7,804 nt of DNA, from NCBI GenBank assembly GCA_003136335.1, contig PLEA01000467.1, positions 1 through 7,804 of the forward strand. Direction: 5' to 3'. Shown here in pieces: positions 1 to 4,973 of the stretch. The first letter of the stretch is position 1; every line of letters starts with the position of its first letter. The notes under the pieces were generated by a model that was not told the origin of the DNA, searched no databases, and saw only the letters and a list, made by a program, of their open reading frames with translations. Source of the stretch: Acidobacteriaceae bacterium. Lineage in GTDB: Bacteria; Acidobacteriota; Terriglobia; Terriglobales; SbA1. The translations under genes were made by a program, and so were the position numbers.

Positions 1-408
1 CACGGACTCTGGCTGGACCCGCGCGGAGAAACGCCCCTGCTGGTTGTAGCTGATCGCGGAAACCGCCGCATTCAGACTTTCACACTCGACGGCGCTCACT
101 TGCGGACGATCAAAGACGAGGCGCACCTGCGAATGCCTTGCAACTTCCACACTCAGGGTGAGTGGATGGTGTGCCCCGATCTGGATAGTCAAGTGTGTAT
201 TCTCGATCGCGAGTTCAACGTGGTTGCGCAACTGGGAGACGGAAAGACAGAGAATGGCGAAGTGGGATCACGCCGCAGCCAGTCGCGCCAGCAATTTACG
301 CCGGGAAAGTTCATCACTCCCCATGATGCTATCTTTCTGCACAATGGCGACATCCTGGTAGCCGAGTGGCTGCCGATCGGGCGAATCACACTCCTGCGCA
401 GGACGTAA
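1..408 (+). CDS. NHL-repeat beta-propeller protein, C-terminal part (5' end outside window)
   Basis: Reading frame 1 is open from the first base to the TAA at 406-408, giving 135 visible residues. The first ATG in this frame (base 100) is internal, because the codons before it encode a clear NHL blade (LLVVADRGNRRIQTFTLDG). Further blade-like strands follow: a segment containing VCPDLDSQVCILDREFNVV and then LGDG, and a last blade with GKFITPHDAIF, GDILVAEW and GRITLLRR. Ending on a strand plus LRR looks like the natural C-terminus of a six-bladed propeller family common in Planctomycetota and Verrucomicrobiota. NHL propellers usually bind proteins or ligands, and some are lyases; no catalytic residues can be assigned here. 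The signal peptide, if any, lies outside the window. The stop is 10 bases before the membrane cytochrome at 419, so the two are probably co-transcribed. The fold is well supported; the function is unknown. Confidence 0.85.
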   Translation, partial: HGLWLDPRGETPLLVVADRGNRRIQTFTLDGAHLRTIKDEAHLRMPCNFHTQGEWMVCPDLDSQVCILDREFNVVAQLGDGKTENGEVGSRRSQSRQQFTPGKFITPHDAIFLHNGDILVAEWLPIGRITLLRRT

Positions 409-418
409 CGGAATCCGC

Positions 419-1765
419 ATGCCACTTCGAGTCCGCGAGTGGATACTGGGCGTCGGTGCTGCCGCGATTTTCCCGTTATTGATCCTGTTGATCTACGCCC
501 CGCCGGACGGCCGTGAGCGAGCAGAACTCGCCCAGTTCCTGGGCCGGTTCCATCCTCTCGCGGTGCACCTCCCGATCGCTCTGCTGCTGCTGGTGCCGCT
601 ACTCGAATGCGCGGCCTTCGCTCGAGAGCGCTGGCACCTGCGTCAATCAGCGGGGTTTGTGTTGGGACTCGCGACGGTTGCGGCAATCGCATCGGCCTGG
701 CTTGGATGGCTATTGGCCTGGGGCGGAGGTTATGAAGGCTCACTCGTCACACGTCACATGTGGGGCGGCGTTTCACTCGCGACTGCGAGCCTCGCCTGCT
801 GGGGGCTCTATCGTTGGAAGCGAAGTGTCTATGTGGTCGCCTTGTTGGCGACGGTTGGCTTAATGATCTGGACGAGCGATCAGGGCGGCAAATTGACTCA
901 CGGCGAGACCTTCCTAACGGAGCGTTTGCCTGAGCCACTGCGTCGCTGGCTTGGGGAAGAGAGAAAAACCGAAGTTGACCCGACTAGTTTTTATGCACTG
1001 CGCGTGCAGCCGATTTTCGAAGATAAATGCGTTCTTTGTCACAATGCCGGCAAGTTCAAGGGCAAACTGCGTCTGGATAGCTTCGATCACGTGATGCGTG
1101 GAGGCAAGGATGGTCTGGTAATCCATCCTGGGGAACCCAGCAAGAGCGAGCTTTTTCGGCGTGTAACTCTGCCGCCCGACAACAAGGACTTCATGCCGGC
1201 AGAGGGAAAGCCGGCGTTGAGTGCGACGGAAACGAAAATCGTCGAACTGTGGATTGCAGCAGGAGCGACTACGCACATTGCAGAGGCAGCGATCCAGGGA
1301 TTGCCGTCGTCCCCCGAGGAGAATACGGTTTCATCGCCGCTCACTGCTGACTATCGCCCGCAATTGAAGGCGATGGCGGGGCTGGAAGGTTCTCTGGGCG
1401 TACGCCTTGTCCCACGTTCGCAGAATCCGACTGACGGACTGATCCTTCGCACGGTGACCGCGCCGGAGCGTTGCAACGACGCGACTCTAGCGCAGCTTGC
1501 GCCTGTCGCCAACCTGATCGTGGATGCAGAACTGGCCCGCACGAAAGTGACCGACAAGGGAATGCAAGCAATCGCAAACTTTTCCAACCTGAGATTTCTC
1601 GATCTTTCCAACACTGCAGTGACGTCCGCTGGAGTGAAAGAACTCATGAAGCTCGAGAAGTTGGAATCACTCAATCTGACTGAGACGAGAGTTACGCGCG
1701 ACGGGATTGCCGAACTGCAAACTAAACCCGGCTTAAAGCGACTCTATCTATTCGAGACCCACTGA
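419..1765 (+). CDS. Membrane protein: DUF2231-like five-helix domain + planctomycete-type cytochrome c + LRR tail (paralogue A)
   Basis: The protein has 448 residues from ATG 419; only a weak GGA precedes the start, and no better in-frame start is seen. Five hydrophobic helices lie at about 8-27, 47-67, 78-101, 112-132 and 137-152. The second contains RFHPLAVHLPIALLLLVPL, typical of the DUF2231 membrane family. Conserved histidines are H45, H50 and H113 (TRHMWGG), followed by GGKLTHGE (H161). Residues about 190-284 form a class I type cytochrome c: haem site CVLCH (204-208), then LRLDS, MRGGKDG, SELFRRVTLPP, DFMP with M259 as likely axial ligand, and ELWIAAGA. A linker leads to LRRs with a 24-residue period (391-414, 415-438, 439-448; pattern LxxLxLxxTxVTxxG). 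The cytochrome domain should face the periplasm. Likely role: membrane-anchored electron carrier, possibly with a second haem in the membrane (inference). It is probably in an operon with the NHL gene and is a paralogue of the gene at 1886-3349. Confidence 0.9.
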   Translation: MPLRVREWILGVGAAAIFPLLILLIYAPPDGRERAELAQFLGRFHPLAVHLPIALLLLVPLLECAAFARERWHLRQSAGFVLGLATVAAIASAWLGWLLAWGGGYEGSLVTRHMWGGVSLATASLACWGLYRWKRSVYVVALLATVGLMIWTSDQGGKLTHGETFLTERLPEPLRRWLGEERKTEVDPTSFYALRVQPIFEDKCVLCHNAGKFKGKLRLDSFDHVMRGGKDGLVIHPGEPSKSELFRRVTLPPDNKDFMPAEGKPALSATETKIVELWIAAGATTHIAEAAIQGLPSSPEENTVSSPLTADYRPQLKAMAGLEGSLGVRLVPRSQNPTDGLILRTVTAPERCNDATLAQLAPVANLIVDAELARTKVTDKGMQAIANFSNLRFLDLSNTAVTSAGVKELMKLEKLESLNLTETRVTRDGIAELQTKPGLKRLYLFETH

Positions 1766-1789
1766 GCCCTTCCTTTCGATGGCCCAGTG
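1760..1789. other. Imperfect hairpin spanning the stop codon of paralogue A
   Basis: Bases 1760-1764 and 1766-1768 (CACTG, GCC) can pair with 1785-1789 and 1781-1783 (CAGTG, GGC), with an A/C mismatch at 1765/1784 and a 12-base loop. The structure overlaps the TGA at 1763-1765. No T-run follows on either strand, so it is not a classical intrinsic terminator. It could be a 3'-end stabilising structure or chance. Confidence 0.3.
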
Positions 1790-1806
1790 AGAGAGGGGAT
1801 ATATGT

Positions 1807-1856
1807 GGGGACAGCCGCCCCCGGCTGTCCCGGCGAGCGAAGCTCGTCGGCTGCCG
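1807..1856. repeat. Two-hairpin GC-rich palindromic element in the convergent intergenic gap
   Basis: The 120-base gap 1766-1885 between the two convergent cytochrome genes holds two adjacent hairpins. The first has perfect 9-base arms GGGACAGCC (1808-1816) and GGCTGTCCC (1823-1831) with loop GCCCCC. The second follows immediately at 1832-1848: seven pairs including one G-T wobble, with core CGAGC/GCTCG around a GAA loop. A small CGG-CTG-CCG follows at 1848-1856. The composition and the 'GTGGGGACAGCC ... GGCTGTCC' wording resemble palindromic elements that I recall as scattered between genes in soil Acidobacteriota and Verrucomicrobiota. Dispersal cannot be shown from a single copy. The position suggests RNA 3'-end formation for both flanking genes, but no U-tract is present on either side. 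Nothing else recognisable is seen in the gap apart from the hairpin at 1760-1789. Confidence 0.55.
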
Positions 1857-1885
1857 GAAGCATCACAAACTCCGAGGAGATGTAC

Positions 1886-3349
1886 TCAAAATACAATCTT
1901 GCCGGTCAAAGCCTTCGGGAGGCCGACTCCGTTTGGAATTGCGGTTTGACCTACGTAGCAATGTGCCAACTTAGGAAGCCTCGCGATTGCCGGCAAAGCT
2001 GCAGATGTGACCGACGTGTCGAAAACATTCAACGCTTCGAGTTGATCCAGGGTACCTAGGCCTTGAACCGTCTTGTCGGTAATCCCGGTATGCATGAGCC
2101 GCAGGACTCGTAGGTGTTTCATCGCAACGATAGCCGTCACCGACCGGTCGGTGATCGCCGTGCGAGAGAAGTCGGCTAACGTTATGTGTTCAGCCAGCGG
2201 GGCCAAGACTTCTAAATCGCTATTTCCAAACTTAGGTCCCAAGATCGAAGCATTCAAAATCAGGTTGGCGGAGCCTCGTGACTCGTATTCCAAAATGTTC
2301 GGATATCGCTTTTGCAGTTGGGTAACCGAGGATGCGACTCCCGCCCTCAGTTTTGTAATCGCGGCAGCGTCAATCTCCTCGAAGGTCACTTCGGCTACAG
2401 TTGAGGACGCGGAACCAGCGGGTGCATCTTTGATGGCATTCGCAAGTAGCGTGCCTGAGGCGCCGGCGCCAATCCACAGTTCGATCAGCTTCACCTGATC
2501 CGAGGATAAGGGTCGCTTGCCTTCCTTAGGCATGAAGTCGTCGTGACCGGGAGGCAATGTAATTCGGCGAAAGAGATCGCTCGCTTGAACGTTACCGGCC
2601 CGGACGACTGGCCCGTTCTTGCCGCCTCGCATCACAGCCCGGTAACTATCGAGCCGCAGGTTTGCCTTATGTTTGTTTGGGCCGTGGCAGGTGACGCAAC
2701 GTGTCTCAAAGATGGGTTCAACTCGCGCACCATAAAAGGTGTTTGCCCCGCCGTTCGCCAATGATGCTGCGACATTCGACAGCCGCAGCGCCTGACGCAA
2801 CCGACCCGGCATGTGCTCGGTGAGGTGATCTTCGCCCAGAGACAATTGCCCGCCGCGGTAGCCCGTCCAAGCCACAAGACAAACCGCAGTCACAAGCGCG
2901 GTTCCATAGATAAAGCCCAGCGACAATCCCCATTCGCCGGTGCGCGCGCGCAATATCCAGCACACCCAGCAGATTGCCGCGAGCAATATCCCGCCCCACA
3001 TGTGCTGTGTCAACAGCGGCCCTGAGTAGCCACCGCTTCGTCCAAGACACCATCCAAGAATCGCGGCCACGGTTGCGCTGAGTGTTGCGAGGCCAAGCAC
3101 AAAGCCGGCGGAGGGACGAAGGTAGGAAAACCCGTAGCTTAGCCCTGCCAATTCTAAAATCGGTACGAGCAAGATGAGCGCGATGGGGAAGTGGACCGCC
3201 AAAGGATGAAAGCGCCCGATGAATTGCGCCCACTCCGCGCGTTCGTTTCCGTCGGGCGGAAGAAGCGCCAATAGGACTGCCACGATCAAAATGGGCGCCA
3301 GCGCGAGGAGTCCAAGACGAAGCTGCCCGGAGATGCGTTGACCCGACAC
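1886..3349 (-). CDS. Membrane protein: DUF2231-like five-helix domain + planctomycete-type cytochrome c + LRR tail (paralogue B)
   Basis: The protein has 487 residues; the start is GTG at 3349-3347, since no in-frame ATG lies before the first helix, and no clear ribosome-binding site is seen. It has the same architecture as the gene at 419-1765. Helices lie at about 11-30, 51-71, 82-104, 115-133 and 143-162, with RFHPLAVHFPIALILLVPI (H48, H53) and QHMWGG (H116). The cytochrome c domain spans about 205-298, with haem site CVTCH (218-222), LRLDSY, MRGGKNG, LFRRITLPP, likely axial M273 in DFMP, and ELWIGAGA. A linker at about 299-375 is poorly conserved with A. LRR-like units cover about 378-475 (LRVLRLMHTGITD, LEALNVFDTSVTS). 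The LTHGE motif of paralogue A reads LSLGE here, so the histidine is replaced by L171. The gene lies 55 bases downstream of the DUF1501 gene on the same strand, so it is probably the third gene of that operon. It is a likely membrane electron carrier serving the PSD1/DUF1501 proteins (inference). Confidence 0.9.
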   Translation of the reverse strand: MSGQRISGQLRLGLLALAPILIVAVLLALLPPDGNERAEWAQFIGRFHPLAVHFPIALILLVPILELAGLSYGFSYLRPSAGFVLGLATLSATVAAILGWCLGRSGGYSGPLLTQHMWGGILLAAICWVCWILRARTGEWGLSLGFIYGTALVTAVCLVAWTGYRGGQLSLGEDHLTEHMPGRLRQALRLSNVAASLANGGANTFYGARVEPIFETRCVTCHGPNKHKANLRLDSYRAVMRGGKNGPVVRAGNVQASDLFRRITLPPGHDDFMPKEGKRPLSSDQVKLIELWIGAGASGTLLANAIKDAPAGSASSTVAEVTFEEIDAAAITKLRAGVASSVTQLQKRYPNILEYESRGSANLILNASILGPKFGNSDLEVLAPLAEHITLADFSRTAITDRSVTAIVAMKHLRVLRLMHTGITDKTVQGLGTLDQLEALNVFDTSVTSAALPAIARLPKLAHCYVGQTAIPNGVGLPKALTGKIVF

Positions 3350-3371
3350 TGTTATGAATGCAAATACCCTA

Positions 3372-3403
3372 GGAAGTTGTCCGGACAGAAATTGGGGAAG
3401 TTG
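3372..3403. promoter_or_regulatory. 10-base palindrome flanked by 8-base direct repeats in the DUF1501/cytochrome gap
   Basis: The 55-base gap 3350-3404 contains the perfect palindrome TGTCCGGACA (3378-3387). The octamer GGAAGTTG occurs twice, at 3372-3379 and 3396-3403, with starts 24 bases apart. The arrangement sits just upstream of the GTG start of the membrane cytochrome (paralogue B) and could be a regulator-binding site or part of an internal promoter. No convincing -35/-10 pair is seen, so a regulatory role is only a possibility. Confidence 0.25.
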
Positions 3404-3404
3404 C

Positions 3405-4973
3405 TCACGCCAGAATCTCAGCCACGACCCGCGCCGGCTTTACGCTGGTTAACTTCTGTTCCAGTCCCTGAAAGGAATAATTGAGCTTGTGGTGGTCGAA
3501 GCCCAGCAAGTAAAGCATGGTCGCATGCAAATCGCGGACCTCAACCGGGTCTTTTACGATCTCGTATCCCATCTCGTCGGTTTGGCCGTGTGTCATTCCG
3601 GGCTTGACACCGCCGCCCGCCATCCAAATCGTGAACGCGCCGGGATTATGATCCCGGCCAATATATTTCATTTCCTGACCATTGCGATTTTCCCGCATGG
3701 GCGTTCGCCCGAATTCTCCTCCCCAGACGACGAGTGTGTCCTCGAGCATGCCACGCTCCTTGAGATCCCCTAACAGGGCCGCAGTCGGTTGATCCACTTC
3801 ACGGCAACGGTCCATGAAGCCGAGATTCAACGCTTCCTTGGCGTCTGCCCCGTGAGAATCCCATCCCCAGTGGTAAAGCTGAATGAAGCGCACGCCGCGC
3901 TCCGCCAGGCGCCGCGCTACCAAACAATTGTTTGCAAAACCGGACTCGCCGGGCTTCGATCCGTATTTCGCGAGTACCGAAGCGGGCTCTTTGCGGATGT
4001 CCATGGCGTCGGTTGCATCCATTTGCATGCGAAATGCCAGTTCGTACTGGGCGATGCGCGTGAGCGTCTCGGGATTCCCGAACGCAGCATAGGTTTGCTG
4101 ATTGATCTGATCAATCGCGTCTAACATGGTGCGCCGCAACGGGCGGCTTACTCCCGGCGGGTTGTCCAGATACAGTACCGGCTCGCCATGCGAGCGGCAT
4201 TGCACTCCCTGGTAAACACTGGGCAGGAAACCGGAACTCCACAGTTGCTTGCCGCCGTCAGGCGACTTACCTCCCGAAAGCAATACGATGAAACCGGGTA
4301 AATTCTGATTCTCTGTGCCAAGCCCGTAGAGTACCCAGGAGCCGATGGAAGCATAACCGAGGCGCGCGTTGCCGGTGTGTACCAGTAGTTGCGCGGGCGC
4401 GTGATTGAACTGGTCGGTATGCATTGACTTGATGAAGCAAAGGTCGTCAATGTGCTGTTCCAAATGGGGCAGGCGGTCGGAAATCCAGTGACCGCTTTGT
4501 CCGACCTGGTGGAACGGGTACTGCGACGCCAACAATTTGGGAACGCCGCTGATGAATGCGAAACGCTTGCCCGCCAAAAAGGACGCTGGACAATCCTGGC
4601 CATCGAGCCGTTTTAAGTCAGGCTTGTGCTCGAAGAGTTCCAATTGGCTTGGCGCCCCGGCCATGTGCAGATAGATGACACGCCGCACTTTGGCAGCAAA
4701 CTGAGGCGGCAATGCGGCAAGTGGGCTGGATGCGTCGCGCGTAAAGTCGAGATTCGCGCCTTCGGAGTAGCCAGTATCATTCGCGGCGCCGGCATACTTT
4801 GCCATCGACGTCCCCACGAATAGCGTCCCCAGGCCGCCGCCCAGGGCCTGCAAGAAATGACGGCGAGTTTGCGCCTGCAGCAATGCCATCCGCAGTTCGG
4901 GATGCGCTTCGGCGCTCACTTCCCTTCCTGCTCGATCATTCGGCCTGACTTTGGAATTTGACATGAGGATCAC
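3405..4973 (-). CDS. DUF1501 family protein with twin-arginine-type signal
   Basis: The protein has 522 residues from GTG 4973, or 519 from ATG 4964; neither start has a good ribosome-binding site. The GTG overlaps the TGA of the upstream PSD1 gene (GTGA), which favours translational coupling. A twin-arginine-like export signal is visible: TRRHFLQALGGGLGTLFVG at 36-54, preceded by a polar stretch. DUF1501 motifs follow in order: RRVIYLHMAGAPSQ (97-110), ELFEHKPDL (112-120), MHTDQFNHAPAQ (184-195), GFIVLLSGG, WGWDSHG (369-375), VVWGGEFGRTP (415-425), GRDHNPGAF (439-447), GGGVKPG and HGQTDE (462-467). The fold is related to the alkaline phosphatase/sulfatase superfamily. His and Asp residues in the WDSHG and RDHN motifs are candidate metal ligands or catalytic residues, but no substrate is established. 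The length is normal for the family. The constant pairing with a PSD1 gene is a known pattern in these phyla and holds here. Export by the Tat route would imply folding or cofactor loading in the cytoplasm. Confidence 0.93.
   Translation of the reverse strand: MILMSNSKVRPNDRAGREVSAEAHPELRMALLQAQTRRHFLQALGGGLGTLFVGTSMAKYAGAANDTGYSEGANLDFTRDASSPLAALPPQFAAKVRRVIYLHMAGAPSQLELFEHKPDLKRLDGQDCPASFLAGKRFAFISGVPKLLASQYPFHQVGQSGHWISDRLPHLEQHIDDLCFIKSMHTDQFNHAPAQLLVHTGNARLGYASIGSWVLYGLGTENQNLPGFIVLLSGGKSPDGGKQLWSSGFLPSVYQGVQCRSHGEPVLYLDNPPGVSRPLRRTMLDAIDQINQQTYAAFGNPETLTRIAQYELAFRMQMDATDAMDIRKEPASVLAKYGSKPGESGFANNCLVARRLAERGVRFIQLYHWGWDSHGADAKEALNLGFMDRCREVDQPTAALLGDLKERGMLEDTLVVWGGEFGRTPMRENRNGQEMKYIGRDHNPGAFTIWMAGGGVKPGMTHGQTDEMGYEIVKDPVEVRDLHATMLYLLGFDHHKLNYSFQGLEQKLTSVKPARVVAEILA

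Noticed and set aside
189..743. 184-codon open frame on the - strand
   Set aside because: It is antisense to the NHL gene and to paralogue A, both with clear motifs. Its Arg/Pro-rich composition is typical of a shadow frame.
1760..1856. Bidirectional intrinsic terminator for the convergent genes
   Set aside because: Stable hairpins are present, but no T-run follows on either strand, so I list them as structures and a repeat rather than a terminator.
1787..2059. 90-codon + frame running through the intergenic gap
   Set aside because: It covers the hairpin repeat and then runs antisense into paralogue B, with no start signal or domain.
2718..3233. 171-codon frame on the - strand inside paralogue B
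   Set aside because: It is the same strand in a different frame, overlapping the helices and haem domain of a well-supported gene, with Arg-rich, motif-free translation.
419..3349. Inverted duplicate as a mobile-element or recombination signature
   Set aside because: The two copies are clearly diverged, no transposase is present and no flanking terminal repeats or target duplications are seen.
4100..4116. Perfect inverted repeat GATTGAT-CTG-ATCAATC
   Set aside because: It lies inside the DUF1501 coding frame (codons for D-Q-I-N-Q) and is far from any start; probably a coding coincidence.
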